The notes below the pieces were generated by a model. It was not told the origin of the DNA. It saw only the letters and a list, made by a program, of their open reading frames with translations, and made no database searches. Positions 16,360 to 25,127 of a stretch of DNA of 49,253 nucleotides are shown piece after piece. Origin of the DNA: an uncultured Campylobacter sp. (lineage in GTDB: Bacteria > Campylobacterota > Campylobacteria > Campylobacterales > Campylobacteraceae); contig CAKVDW010000014.1 of the NCBI GenBank assembly GCA_934728065.1, forward strand, positions 1 to 49,253, given 5' to 3'. A program made the position numbers and the translations under genes. The stretch's first letter is position 1, and every line of letters begins with the position of its first letter.

Positions 16360-17457
16360 CTACGCTTTTATGTTGATTATGCTTATATCTTGCTCTTTAA
16401 TCTGTCTTAAAAATTGTTGATTAAGCGAATTTGTTAAAGTTTCTAGGGTGCTACTGTTTAAAATCTTCGCGGCAAGCTCTAAATTTTTTAAATTTTCATT
16501 TTGTGGTGCGTTTTCATCTTGCTCGATTTGGGGGTTTTCTTGAATCAGCCTTTCATATTCGGCTGGCTCTTGGCTTTTAAACTGCTCAAGCTCAGCACTC
16601 GTTAGAGCCGTTAAGCCTTGCTCTAAAGCTTTTTGTTTGATATCTCCAACATCTTGCATCATTTTCTCAAGCTCTTCAAGCATTTTTTTAAGCTGCTCTA
16701 AGATATATTTAAGCAAATTAACGCTACCGCTACTACCGCTAGAATCTTCGATAATAGAGCTTTCAGCATTAGCTAAAAGCATATTTTCACCACCAAAAAA
16801 TTCGACAAAGGTGATTTTATTATCTGCATTTTTATCGTAGGATATGAGATGATTTAACCCACCTTCTATGATATTTGAAGTAACATCAAGTTGAGCTGTG
16901 CTTTCGTCAAAGGCAAGCTTTTTGCCACCTTGTAGGCTGAGTTCTGTAATATTTTTTGAATTTATTGAGTTACCTTGAAAATAAGGGTATTGATAAACAA
17001 AAGTATCAAAAAGTTCCTTACCCTCAACAAGCCCGTTTTTATCTTTATCTGCATCAAGAAAATTTAAATCATAAGCCACATTAGCAAACCAACCTGAGAT
17101 AAAATTTTCCGCATCGCCATTAAGCCTTATAATACCATCATCTCTAACAAAATAATTACTCTTGTCTTTGAAATTTTTAAGTAAATTAAACATATTAAAT
17201 AAGCTTAAATTTAAGCTTACGAGTTGTCCGCTTTTTTCGTCCTCAAAGGCAACTTTTAAGAAGTCTTTTCCCAAAGAAGCACTTGCGTTGTGATTATCTG
17301 GGGCTGTTTTTATGGTATTTTGCAAAGAGGCTTTGTTTTCCTCAATCAAAGCCTCTTTGGTTTTAGGAGCAATATTTGCTTTAGATGAGCGAATTAAAGA
17401 ACTATAAAGTCCTGTAACTTTAACACCTGAGGAAAGCTCAGCGTTTAATATCGCCAT
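16360..17457 (-). CDS. EF-hand calcium-binding protein of unknown function
   Basis: A 365-residue protein with no signal peptide or membrane helix. Two canonical EF-hand loops are visible: DKDKNGLVEGKE near residue 138 and DKNADNKITFVE near residue 209, each with acidic ligands at positions 1, 3, 5 and a Glu at 12. A coiled-coil-like helix (LLKYILEQLKKMLEELEKMM) follows near residue 250, then an acidic Asn/Gln-rich tail. Its start overlaps the end of the preceding small secreted-protein gene by 13 bases, so they form one operon. A sigma-28-like promoter in front suggests co-expression with flagella. I infer a calcium-responsive, possibly flagellum-linked or flagellum-exported protein; the function is not known. 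Confidence 0.72.
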   Translation of the reverse strand: MAILNAELSSGVKVTGLYSSLIRSSKANIAPKTKEALIEENKASLQNTIKTAPDNHNASASLGKDFLKVAFEDEKSGQLVSLNLSLFNMFNLLKNFKDKSNYFVRDDGIIRLNGDAENFISGWFANVAYDLNFLDADKDKNGLVEGKELFDTFVYQYPYFQGNSINSKNITELSLQGGKKLAFDESTAQLDVTSNIIEGGLNHLISYDKNADNKITFVEFFGGENMLLANAESSIIEDSSGSSGSVNLLKYILEQLKKMLEELEKMMQDVGDIKQKALEQGLTALTSAELEQFKSQEPAEYERLIQENPQIEQDENAPQNENLKNLELAAKILNSSTLETLTNSLNQQFLRQIKEQDISIINIKA

Positions 17458-17669
17458 TTATCTCTCACTATTGTGTATTTTCCCAAACGGCACAAAACAT
17501 CTTCAAGGCTATTTGAGTAACCACATTTTTGATAACGATTTGCCCAAGCGTCCCTTAAAATTTCAGACTTAATGGAGCGCCCAGATATTTCTTCATCATA
17601 ATTATCTGCCATTGCAAAACCAGCAAAAGCCGAACTTATAGCTAAAGCCAACACGATTTTTTTCATCAT
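17445..17669 (-). CDS. Small secreted protein, operon partner of the EF-hand gene
   Basis: A 74-residue product starting at one of two adjacent ATGs (17669 or 17666) with AAGGAG just upstream. Residues 1 to about 21 form a clear signal peptide (ALAISSAFAGFAMA, cleaved before DNYDEE). The mature peptide of about 53 residues has two cysteines (KCGY and VLCRLG) that could form a disulfide, and ends DKWRY. The frame is open further upstream to 17780, but the strong ribosome site decides for the shorter form. The 13-base overlap with the EF-hand start indicates coupling. I recognise no family. Confidence 0.7.
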   Translation of the reverse strand: MMKKIVLALAISSAFAGFAMADNYDEEISGRSIKSEILRDAWANRYQKCGYSNSLEDVLCRLGKYTIVRDKWRY

Positions 17670-17703
17670 TTCTCCTTTTGCTTGATATTTTACCTCAAAA
17701 ACT

Positions 17704-17730
17704 ATATCGACTATAAAAAATATAACTTTA
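17704..17730 (-). promoter_or_regulatory. Candidate sigma-28 (FliA) promoter
   Basis: Read on the minus strand, TAAAG (17730-17726) is followed after 16 bases by CGATAT (17709-17704). The spacing equals that of the flagellar sigma-28 consensus TAAAGTTT-N11-GCCGATAA, and Campylobacter sigma-28 promoters carry CGATAT-like -10 boxes. The start codon lies 35 bases downstream. Confidence 0.5.
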
Positions 17731-17824
17731 GCTTTTTTTGCAAATTTCTTCACACTCACTTCACACAACTTTGCTATCATTTCGCAGCAATAAAAAATTG
17801 CAACAAAATTTTAAGGAGGGTTCT

Positions 17825-18244
17825 ATGAAACTCAAACTCACATTGCTAGCCTTGCTAGTAGGTATCAGTTCAGCGTTGGCGGATATGGTCGTGCCTGCAA
17901 ATCAGCTCCCAGCAACCGCTCAAAAATTCATCAGCACGCATTTTAAAGGCGTGAGCATCGGGCTTGTCGAAAGAGATATGAACTCTTTTGATGTCGTGCT
18001 TACTGATGGCACAAAAATCGACTTCAACATAAACGGCGAATGGACAGAAGTCGATGGCAAGTATAAGCCTATTCCTACGGGCTTTATCCCAAGCGCTGTG
18101 GTTTCAAAGGTTCAAGCCACGCAACAAGGCGCACAAATCATCGAAGTGGATAGAGAATTTGGCGGTTACAAATTCAAATTCACCAACGGAATGAAAGTGT
18201 ATGCCGACAACAACGGCAACATTTTAGGACAAAAGTTCGACTAA
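17825..18244 (+). CDS. Periplasmic PepSY-like (beta-lactamase-inhibitor-like) protein
   Basis: The ATG at 17825 follows a strong AAGGAGGG. The 139-residue product has a signal peptide (cleaved after ALA near residue 20) and repeated PepSY-like units: LPATAQKFISTHFKGVSIGLVERD, then a beta strand pair DVVLTDGTKIDFNINGEW, repeated as PSAVVSKVQ and GGYKFKFTNGMKVYADNNGNIL. Proteins with this fold are common in Campylobacter and Bacteroidetes and are thought to bind or inhibit periplasmic enzymes; the target is unknown. It is divergent from the EF-hand operon and has its own terminator. Confidence 0.8.
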   Translation: MKLKLTLLALLVGISSALADMVVPANQLPATAQKFISTHFKGVSIGLVERDMNSFDVVLTDGTKIDFNINGEWTEVDGKYKPIPTGFIPSAVVSKVQATQQGAQIIEVDREFGGYKFKFTNGMKVYADNNGNILGQKFD

Positions 18245-18258
18245 ATGGAGCTTGTAAG

Positions 18259-18287
18259 GGGTGCGGGCAAGGCTCGCGCCCTTTTTT
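18259..18287 (+). terminator. Rho-independent terminator after the PepSY-like gene
   Basis: GGGTGCGGG (18259-18267) pairs with CTCGCGCCC (18273-18281), nine pairs including two G-U, around a five-base loop. Six T follow. It lies 15 bases after the stop. Confidence 0.85.
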
Positions 18288-18836
18288 GCTTTCTTACTTT
18301 TTTACTTTCTTATTTTAAATTTTTTATGCTTTTTTTATTTTTGAATTCTTTGTGTTTTTTACTTTCTCACTCTTTTTTCTATATTTTAAATTCTTTGCGC
18401 TTTTTTATTTCAAATCGCTAAAATTTAAGCATTTAACTCGTTATTGCAAGTAAGACGAAAAGCAAGTGTGATATTTAGAATAAATTATGCTTGACTTTGC
18501 AGATTGCCACGCCGTTTTTGCGAAAATGGCTCGCAATAACGGCGGAATTTGTCATATTGAGCCGTAGGCGAAATATCCACAAAGAAATTAAGACATTTTT
18601 TTAAATTTATGGATACTTCGGCTAAAGCCTCAGTATGACAACAAATAAATCAACACTGCACAAAGAGTGTTCAGTATGACAAGGAAAGTTAGCATAACAA
18701 AACCCTTGTCATTTTGAGTGAGCAAAATAAGTAGTCCAAAATGCAAATTCTAGTAAATTTTTAACAAAATTTTGTGAATTTTTTGACTTTTTAAAACGCT
18801 AAAACCCCAAGAATGCTTAATTTGACATAAATTTAA
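18288..18836. repeat. Gene-free stretch with repeat R4
   Basis: The first 130 bases are T-rich low-complexity DNA. A palindromic unit occupies 18551-18639 (GTCATATTGAGCC to CCTCAGTATGAC) and a half unit ends at 18680; a weaker GTCATTTTGAG start follows near 18708. The 18551-18620 part is nearly identical to the complement of 12154-12224, differing mainly by one A/T in a homopolymer. No gene is seen. Confidence 0.75.
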
Positions 18837-19150
18837 CTATTCTTTAAACTTGCGAGCGATGATTAAGCCAAGCAAAGATACAAAAGGTGCAAGGATAAGC
18901 GCATAGGCAAAACCAAAGCCAGCTGCGCTACTTTCGCCGATAGATGAAAGATAAAAAGCCACAATATGGCAAAGGCGGAAAAGCCAAGCATTATATGAGC
19001 GGCTGTGCGTTCAGTGTTTGAGTGGAGCATTTTGCGCTTAAAAACAAGGATTATAGGATAAGCTAAGGCATAAAATATCGCCAAAAATATCCCAAGCCCC
19101 GCCACTACGCTTAATATACCTAAAATGCTTTCTACTGCTGTGCTTATCAT
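18837..19150 (-). pseudogene. Small membrane protein gene with a 2-bp frameshift
   Basis: The frame starting at 19150 encodes two membrane helices (ILGILSVVAGLGIFLAIFYALAY and HIMLGFSAFAIL), then drifts into an unlikely tail and stops at 18863. In another frame the same DNA continues as FYLSSIGESSAAG, then a helix FAYALILAPFVSLLGLIIA, and ends RKFKE at a TAG at 18837-18839. Removing one AT from CCATATTGTGG (18959-18969) would join them as AFAIVAFYLSSIG. The gene therefore looks like a three-to-four-helix protein broken by an AT duplication, or carries a sequencing error. Its start overlaps the mog stop by four bases. The function is unknown. Confidence 0.65.
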
Positions 19151-19680
19151 TTCTTTTTAGGGCGAAAAACCTTTATGTTTTCGTCATTTGGCTCGATAAA
19201 AGCCGCGCCGATTAAGTCCAAGCAGTAAGGCACGGCGGGGAAAATCGGCTCTAAACACTCTTTTATCGCCTTTGGCTGACCGGGCAAATTCACTATAAGC
19301 GAATTTGCACGAATTCCTGCCGTTTGACGAGACAAAATCGCTGTGGGGACATATTTCAAGCTCGTTTGTCGCATAAGCTCGCCAAAGCCCGGGAGCATTT
19401 TTTCACACACAGCCTCTGTGGCTTCTGGCGTTACATCGCGTTTTGCGGGTCCTGTGCCGCCTGTGGTTACGATGAAATCGCACTTTTCTTCATCGCAAAG
19501 CGCAATGAGCCTTGATTTTATCAGCTCAAATTCATCAGGGATTAGCTCGCACACGAATTCAAGCTCGTTTTTTATGTAGCTTTCAAGCACCGCTTGCACC
19601 TGCGCTGTCGCCTCGTCCTTATAAACGCCCGCACTTGCTCTGTCGCTTAAAGTGAGAATGCCGATTTTTACCTTTTGCAT
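19147..19680 (-). CDS. mog: Molybdopterin adenylyltransferase
   Basis: Mog adenylylates molybdopterin ahead of metal insertion by MoeA. The 177-residue protein is typical in length. Visible motifs are GILTLSDRASAGVYKDE at the N-terminus, VTTGGTGPAKRDVTPEAT for molybdopterin binding, and NLPGQPKAIKECL near the C-terminus. AAAGGACA precedes the ATG. The stop overlaps the start of the frameshifted membrane gene. moeA lies about 3.4 kb to the left, so two late cofactor genes are near each other but not in one operon. Confidence 0.95.
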   Translation of the reverse strand: MQKVKIGILTLSDRASAGVYKDEATAQVQAVLESYIKNELEFVCELIPDEFELIKSRLIALCDEEKCDFIVTTGGTGPAKRDVTPEATEAVCEKMLPGFGELMRQTSLKYVPTAILSRQTAGIRANSLIVNLPGQPKAIKECLEPIFPAVPYCLDLIGAAFIEPNDENIKVFRPKKK

Positions 19681-19776
19681 TTGTTTGTCCTTTTTTACGG
19701 CTTGGCTTTGGAGTTTGCAAAAAGCTCGCTCAAAATTCAGCCTTGCGCCTTGATAAACCTTGCGCCCTACTCTCGC

Positions 19777-21387
19777 TCACTCATTGACAAGCCTTGCCAC
19801 ATCGGCACTTTCTAGCTTTTCTTGCTCTAAAAGTGTGTCGGCTAGGGCTTTTATCTTGTCTTTCATCGCGCTGAGATAGTTTTGAATTTCCTTTTTTTGC
19901 TCATCAAGCAGCTTTTCATCGCCCATATCAAAGCTCATCATAAAGCCTATAAGCTCTTTGACTTTAAGCAAATCGCTTTGAGAGTTGGTGTAGCTTTCAT
20001 TGTAAATGAGTTTCATCGCACAAGAGCCTGCTAGATAGACTTTTATCTTGTTTAAAAGCTCGGATTTGGACTTTATGTGGTGTTCGTATTCGTTAAACCT
20101 GTCCTCAATCAGCGTGATTTTTTCAAAGCCTATGTCGAAGTAGTAGGCGCTCAAAGCCTTTGCCGCTTGGTAAGTGGCTTGAATTTTCTTTTCGTCCTCG
20201 CTGAAAGATAGGATTTTTTTCTTGCCGACAAGCACCTTGTTAAGCACCTCGAAAAAGTCATTTTCCTCCACTTGCGTGCCGCCGCGCCTTAAAGCGTTTA
20301 TCGCCGCTTCATTGACAAGCGTTTCAAGCGCAGCCCCGCTAAAACCGACACTTGCTTTGGCTATGTGGGCTAAATTTACATTGTTTTTTTTGTCTTTCAT
20401 ATAAATTTCAAGGATTTTGAGCCTGTCTTTAAAATCTGGCAAAGAAAGGAAAATCCGCCTGTCAAAACGCCCTGAGCGCAAAAGCGCTGGGTCCATAAGC
20501 TCGATTTTGTTAGTCGCGGCGATGACGATGACACCACTGTTATCCTCAAAGCCGTCCATTTGGGTTAAGAGTTGGTTAAGCGTGCTGTCGCGCTCGACAT
20601 TGCTTATCTCTCCGCGCGCCTTGCCCACAGCGTCTATCTCATCGATGAAAATAATGCTCGGCGACATTGCCTTTGCACGGCTGAAAAGCTCGCGCACGCG
20701 TTTTGCGCCCATTCCTACATAAATTTCAACAAAGCTCGAACCGCTTTGGTAAAAAAACGGCACGCTCGCTTCGCCCGCCACAGCCTTAGCTATCAGCGTT
20801 TTGCCAACGCCCGGGGGTCCTACCATCAGCACGCCTTTTGGCATTTTTACGCCGAATTCTTTGTATTTTTGCGGATTTTTGAGAAAATCCACGATTTCGC
20901 TCAACTCAACCTTAACTTCATCAACGCCCGCCACATCGTCAAAGCTCACGCCCGAAATAACGGGCTTTATGGAGTTTATGTTTTCTAGCGAATTCATAGG
21001 CGTAGCGTTTGGCTGGACATTGCGGACGGGAAAGCGTTGCATTTGCTTTTTTCGCGCTACTAAAAACGCCACAAAAAACGCTCCCACAAGCGCACAAACC
21101 ACAAAGAGCAAAAAACTGCTGTCAAATTCTTTGGCTGGGCGCACAGGCACTTTGCTTACAAGCTCGTTCATATCGATGCCCTCTTTGATGATGGCGAATT
21201 TCTCTCTGCCCGCTCGCAAGATGATTTGCCCGCCTTCTAGCGTGGCTGCGCTGATTTGTCCGCTTTCTAGCAAACTTTCATAGCGGGCTTTGTCGATGAA
21301 TTCAGGCTCGTTTTTCACAAAGATGACGCCCAAAAGCACGCACAGCAGTAAAAAAGACACGGCGATGATGATTTTGCTTTTTTTCAA
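19777..21387 (-). CDS. FtsH-like membrane AAA ATPase lacking the zinc protease site
   Basis: The protein has FtsH architecture: an N-terminal membrane helix, a short periplasmic part, a second helix (LLFVVCALVGAFFVAFLVA), then a complete AAA domain with Walker A GPPGVGKT, Walker B IIFIDEIDA, pore loop VEIYVGMGA, and the second region of homology ATNKIELMDPALLRSGRFDRR. In the C-terminal domain the place of the FtsH HEAGH zinc motif reads ATYQAAKALSAYY, so both histidines and the glutamate are replaced. The ATPase should work while proteolysis should not. The TTG at 21387 has AAGGGG upstream; the frame is open to 21444, so the start is uncertain. A related gene sits next to the MtaB gene in C. 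jejuni, as I recall. Role unknown, perhaps an FtsH regulator or unfoldase. Confidence 0.85.
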   Translation of the reverse strand: MKKSKIIIAVSFLLLCVLLGVIFVKNEPEFIDKARYESLLESGQISAATLEGGQIILRAGREKFAIIKEGIDMNELVSKVPVRPAKEFDSSFLLFVVCALVGAFFVAFLVARKKQMQRFPVRNVQPNATPMNSLENINSIKPVISGVSFDDVAGVDEVKVELSEIVDFLKNPQKYKEFGVKMPKGVLMVGPPGVGKTLIAKAVAGEASVPFFYQSGSSFVEIYVGMGAKRVRELFSRAKAMSPSIIFIDEIDAVGKARGEISNVERDSTLNQLLTQMDGFEDNSGVIVIAATNKIELMDPALLRSGRFDRRIFLSLPDFKDRLKILEIYMKDKKNNVNLAHIAKASVGFSGAALETLVNEAAINALRRGGTQVEENDFFEVLNKVLVGKKKILSFSEDEKKIQATYQAAKALSAYYFDIGFEKITLIEDRFNEYEHHIKSKSELLNKIKVYLAGSCAMKLIYNESYTNSQSDLLKVKELIGFMMSFDMGDEKLLDEQKKEIQNYLSAMKDKIKALADTLLEQEKLESADVARLVNE

Positions 21388-21554
21388 ATTTTTACCCCTT
21401 TTTGCGTTTAACTCCGCAAAATTTAGCATTTTGTGCGAAAACACATTTTGCTTAATTTGCTTAAATTTTTTGAGTATTTTACCCTAAATTTGCGTGAATT
21501 TGGCTTGAAATTTGCAAAAAATGCTTGATTTGATGACACAAAAAGGCAAATTTC

Positions 21555-22823
21555 TTAAATTTGAGCGAAATTTTCATTTTCACGCACCTCGTAGTTGTCG
21601 ATTTTGAGCCACTTTTTGCTTAAATCTTGCTGACTTTTGATTTTGATTTTGTTGTAAAATTCATCATAGCCCTCATAAAAGCCGTCTTTAAAGCTCTCCA
21701 CAAGGACATTGAGCGGGGTTTTGGCGCGTAAAATTTCGCGGCGAAATTCAAGGTTGTTTTGCGCCACTATGTTTTTGAGCGTTTGCAAGCGTTCTTTGGC
21801 GAGCAAACCGCTTATTTGCTGGCTTTGCGCTAAAAGCGTAGCCGAGTGCGTGCCGTTTCTTGGCGAAAAAACAAAGCCGTGCAAATGCGTGAGCGCAAAT
21901 TTTTTGAAATTGTTTAAGGCTTCCTCCCAAATTTCCACACTTTCTCCGGGGTGAGCCACGATGAAATCCGTTCCTAGCGCATAGCCCTTGCCACGCAAAA
22001 GCTCAAACAAAGCTAAATCGTCCTTTGTGTGCGAACGCCGTCTCATCAGCCTTAGCATTTTCTCGCTCGTGTGCTGCAAGGCTATGTGTAAATGCCGCTC
22101 TATCCACGGCTCATCTAAAATCTCTTTAAAGATTTCATCGATTTGAGCGGGTTCTAAACTGCCAAGCCTAATGCGCTTTACCCCATTTACCGCACCTAGC
22201 CTTTGCAAAAGTCGCCCTAAACTCGTGCCGTCCTTTCGTCCGTAAGAGCCGATATTTGTGCCTGTTAGCACAAACTCGGTGTAACCGTTGTTTGCAAGGA
22301 TTTGCACTTGCTTGATAAGCGTTTCCTCGCTGATACTGCGGGATTTGCCACGCACACTTGGGATAATACAATAAGAACAAGCATAATCACAGCCCTCTTG
22401 GATTTTCACAAAGGCTTTGGTGTGGTTCTCAAAGCGCTTCACTATGTCTGTATCGATGAAATCTAGGGGATTTACCTCGTAAAATTTGCGCCCTTGCCTT
22501 AAAAGAGAGTTGATTTGAGCCTTATTGCCTGCGCCTAAAACCCCAAAAATAGCCCCTTTGTCAAGCAAATCCTTGCCCTTACTCGCTGCCGCGCAACCTG
22601 TAAGTATGATTTTCTTGCCTTGCAAAGCCTTGATATACGCTCGCACACCACTATCTGCGCCGTTTGTAACCGTGCAAGAATTCACCACGACAATGTCCGC
22701 CTCGCCCTCGTCATTTGTCAGCTCATAGTCTTTCACATAGCCCTTTAAAAGTTCGGTGTCATAGATATTTGTGCGACAACCAAAGGTTTTAAAATAAATC
22801 TTTTCTTTTCGAGTGAATTTCAC
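21555..22823 (-). CDS. mtaB: tRNA methylthiotransferase MtaB-like
   Basis: A radical-SAM methylthiotransferase of 422 residues. The order is an N-terminal UPF0004 domain with Cys in FKTFGCRTN, NSCTVTN and LTGCAA for one Fe-S cluster, then the radical-SAM CDYACSYC motif near residue 144 for the second, and a C-terminal TRAM-like segment. The GCRTN form and length fit MtaB, which converts t6A37 to ms2t6A37 in ANN-decoding tRNAs, better than MiaB or RimO. It starts at a GTG with AAGGC upstream and follows aroB by 20 bases on the same strand. Regulation is not visible. Confidence 0.88.
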   Translation of the reverse strand: MKFTRKEKIYFKTFGCRTNIYDTELLKGYVKDYELTNDEGEADIVVVNSCTVTNGADSGVRAYIKALQGKKIILTGCAAASKGKDLLDKGAIFGVLGAGNKAQINSLLRQGRKFYEVNPLDFIDTDIVKRFENHTKAFVKIQEGCDYACSYCIIPSVRGKSRSISEETLIKQVQILANNGYTEFVLTGTNIGSYGRKDGTSLGRLLQRLGAVNGVKRIRLGSLEPAQIDEIFKEILDEPWIERHLHIALQHTSEKMLRLMRRRSHTKDDLALFELLRGKGYALGTDFIVAHPGESVEIWEEALNNFKKFALTHLHGFVFSPRNGTHSATLLAQSQQISGLLAKERLQTLKNIVAQNNLEFRREILRAKTPLNVLVESFKDGFYEGYDEFYNKIKIKSQQDLSKKWLKIDNYEVRENENFAQI

Positions 22824-22843
22824 TGCTAATTTGCCTTAAAAAT

Positions 22844-23902
22844 TTAGCTTGAAAATGCTTCAAGTGCTGAAATCACCACTTCTTTTTCAATATCATTTTT
22901 AATCACAGCCTTACCGATACCATCAAGTAACACAAAATTCATCTTTGAATTTACGCTTTTTTTGTCAAGAAAAAAGGCATTGTAAAATTCATCTACATTA
23001 GCGATTTTGTAATGTGTTGGAAGATTAAATTTTTCTAAAAGTGTTTTTATGCGGACTTCTTCATTGCTTGTAATTAGCCCAAGCCTTAAAGCAAGAGTGT
23101 TTGCCATCATTATACCTATGGAAACAGCCTCTCCGTGTAGGTATTTTTTATAATGCGTTTGATTTTCTATGATATGAGCGAAAGAATGCCCAAAATTTAG
23201 AAGCATTCGTAGCTGATTTTCTCGCTCATCAACGCTGACAACACTCGCCTTAAGCCCAATGCTCTTTGTAATAATCTCACCAAATAATTCCTTACTCAAA
23301 CTTGCCTTAAAAAAGGCATTTTCGTCTAAATTCTCAATCAACCCTAACGCCTGTTCATCAAAACACGCCGCCATTTTGATAAATTCAGCCATACCTGCGG
23401 CAAGTTCTCGGCTACCAAGCGTTTTGAGAAACTCACTCTCGCAATAAACGGCTTTTGGCTGGTAAAATGAGCCGATGAGATTTTTGCCAAAGGCGTTATT
23501 TATGCCTGTTTTACCACCAACAGCCGCATCAACCATAGCTAGAAAAGTCGTTGGAATGCTTATAAAGTCAATCCCTCGTTGATAAATGCTCGCCGCAAAG
23601 CCACCTATGTCCGTAACAACCCCGCCGCCAAAGGCAATCAGCGTGCTTTTTCTGTCAAGTTTGCTTTCAAACATTTGATTAAGCACCTCTTCAAGCGTGG
23701 CAAGGTTTTTATACTGCTCGCCGTCCTTTATGGTGATGATGAAAAGTTCATCACACGAAATTTTAGCAAGCAAAGTTTTAAGATGAAGCCCTGCAACTTT
23801 GGCGTTGGTAAGCACCGCCACTTTGCCCTCAAATTCAAGCTTTGAAAGCTCGTTGATGGAGACTTTGTAGGAATTGTTTTCTAAATTTACGAGTATTTTC
23901 AT
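22844..23902 (-). CDS. aroB: 3-dehydroquinate synthase
   Basis: AroB closes DAHP to 3-dehydroquinate in the shikimate pathway, using NAD and a divalent metal. The 352-residue protein shows [15 protein letters not shown], the NAD-binding [39 protein letters not shown], and metal ligands in [11 protein letters not shown] and [10 protein letters not shown]. All are intact. It is first in a minus-strand group with mtaB and possibly the FtsH-like gene, and divergent from tgt. No strong ribosome site was seen before the ATG. Confidence 0.96.
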   Translation of the reverse strand: MKILVNLENNSYKVSINELSKLEFEGKVAVLTNAKVAGLHLKTLLAKISCDELFIITIKDGEQYKNLATLEEVLNQMFESKLDRKSTLIAFGGGVVTDIGGFAASIYQRGIDFISIPTTFLAMVDAAVGGKTGINNAFGKNLIGSFYQPKAVYCESEFLKTLGSRELAAGMAEFIKMAACFDEQALGLIENLDENAFFKASLSKELFGEIITKSIGLKASVVSVDERENQLRMLLNFGHSFAHIIENQTHYKKYLHGEAVSIGIMMANTLALRLGLITSNEEVRIKTLLEKFNLPTHYKIANVDEFYNAFFLDKKSVNSKMNFVLLDGIGKAVIKNDIEKEVVISALEAFSS

Positions 23903-24002
23903 CGTTTTGCCTTTGCTATTTGCCTTAAATTTGGCATTTACCCTTAAAATAAAACGCCATTATAGCAAAACTTTGCTAAAATTCACGCAAAAAAGGACAA
24001 AA

Positions 24003-25127
24003 ATGCGATTTGACATAAAACACCAAGACGGCAACGCTCGCGTGTGCGAGATACAAACCGCACACAGCAGCTTTGAAACGCCTATTTTTATGCCTGTTGG
24101 CACGGCTGGTGCGGTGAAAAGCCTTGACGCTAACGATATGAGCGAAATTTTAGGCGCAAAAATCATCTTAGCGAACACCTATCATCTTTACTTGCGCCCT
24201 ACTTCGCAGGTGGTGGCGAGTTTGGGCGGTTTGCACGGCTTTACGCGCTACAATGGCTCGTTTTTAACCGACAGCGGCGGCTTTCAAGCCTTTTCTTTAA
24301 GCAAAAATTCAAAGCCAGATGAAAGGGGCATTGCCTTTAAAAGCCACATTGATGGGAGTTTGCACTTTTTTACGCCCCAAAGTGTGCTTGATACGCAGTA
24401 TGAGCTAAACTCCGATATAATGATGATTTTGGACGATTTAGTTGCCTTACCAGCGGAGAAAAAACGCGTTGATTTAAGCGTGCAAAGGACGATAAAATGG
24501 GCGAAAGAAGCTATAAAATACCACAAAATCAAGCAAAATTTGGGCGTTGGACTTCATCAAAATATCTTTGGTATCGTGCAAGGTGGGACTGATTTTGAGG
24601 CGCGAAAGGCTTGTGCGAGCGCACTTTGCGAGCTAGAATTTGACGGATTAGCTATCGGCGGACTGAGCGTTGGGGAAGAAAATCAAGCAATGTATGACAC
24701 AGTCGAGGCTATGATGCCTTTTATGGACACAAATCGCCCAAGATACTTAATGGGCGTTGGAACGCCTGAGGATTTAGTCGAAAATGTCGAGCGTGGAGTA
24801 GATATGTTTGACTGCGTAATGCCTACGCGCAACGCTCGCAACGGCACACTTTTCACAAAGCACGGGAAATTCAACATTAAACGCGCTGAATTTATCAAAG
24901 ATGACGAGCCTATCGAGAAAGATTGTGAGTGCTACACCTGCAAACGCTACTCAAAAGGCTATTTAAATCATCTTTTTCGCGCTGGCGAGCTGACATTTTT
25001 TCGCCTTGCAAGCCTGCATAACTTGCATTATTATCTCACGCTTATGGCGCAAATCCGCTCAGCGATAAAGGCGCATAAATTTAGCGAATTTAAAAGGGAA
25101 TTTTACGCTCAAAGGCTTAATTTATAA
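24003..25127 (+). CDS. tgt: Queuine tRNA-guanine transglycosylase
   Basis: Tgt exchanges guanine-34 of GUN-anticodon tRNAs for preQ1. The frame is open upstream to 23874, but the ATG at 24003 has AAAAGGA upstream and matches the usual N-terminus ([13 protein letters not shown]). The 374-residue protein shows [12 protein letters not shown], the catalytic [16 protein letters not shown], the nucleophile region [14 protein letters not shown], and zinc ligands in [18 protein letters not shown]. The gene is divergent from aroB across about 100 bp. It runs tail to tail with the class V aminotransferase gene, overlapping its end by about 19 bases. Confidence 0.97.
   Translation: MRFDIKHQDGNARVCEIQTAHSSFETPIFMPVGTAGAVKSLDANDMSEILGAKIILANTYHLYLRPTSQVVASLGGLHGFTRYNGSFLTDSGGFQAFSLSKNSKPDERGIAFKSHIDGSLHFFTPQSVLDTQYELNSDIMMILDDLVALPAEKKRVDLSVQRTIKWAKEAIKYHKIKQNLGVGLHQNIFGIVQGGTDFEARKACASALCELEFDGLAIGGLSVGEENQAMYDTVEAMMPFMDTNRPRYLMGVGTPEDLVENVERGVDMFDCVMPTRNARNGTLFTKHGKFNIKRAEFIKDDEPIEKDCECYTCKRYSKGYLNHLFRAGELTFFRLASLHNLHYYLTLMAQIRSAIKAHKFSEFKREFYAQRLNL

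Noticed and set aside
16112..16360. An 82-codon minus-strand frame with the start METRFELATPTLARL
   Set aside because: Its start lies inside the tRNA-Gly gene, and this peptide is a known spurious translation of tRNA antisense.
23874..24002. Longer N-terminus of tgt
   Set aside because: The ATG at 24003 has a good ribosome site and the extension is hydrophobic and overlaps the aroB start region.
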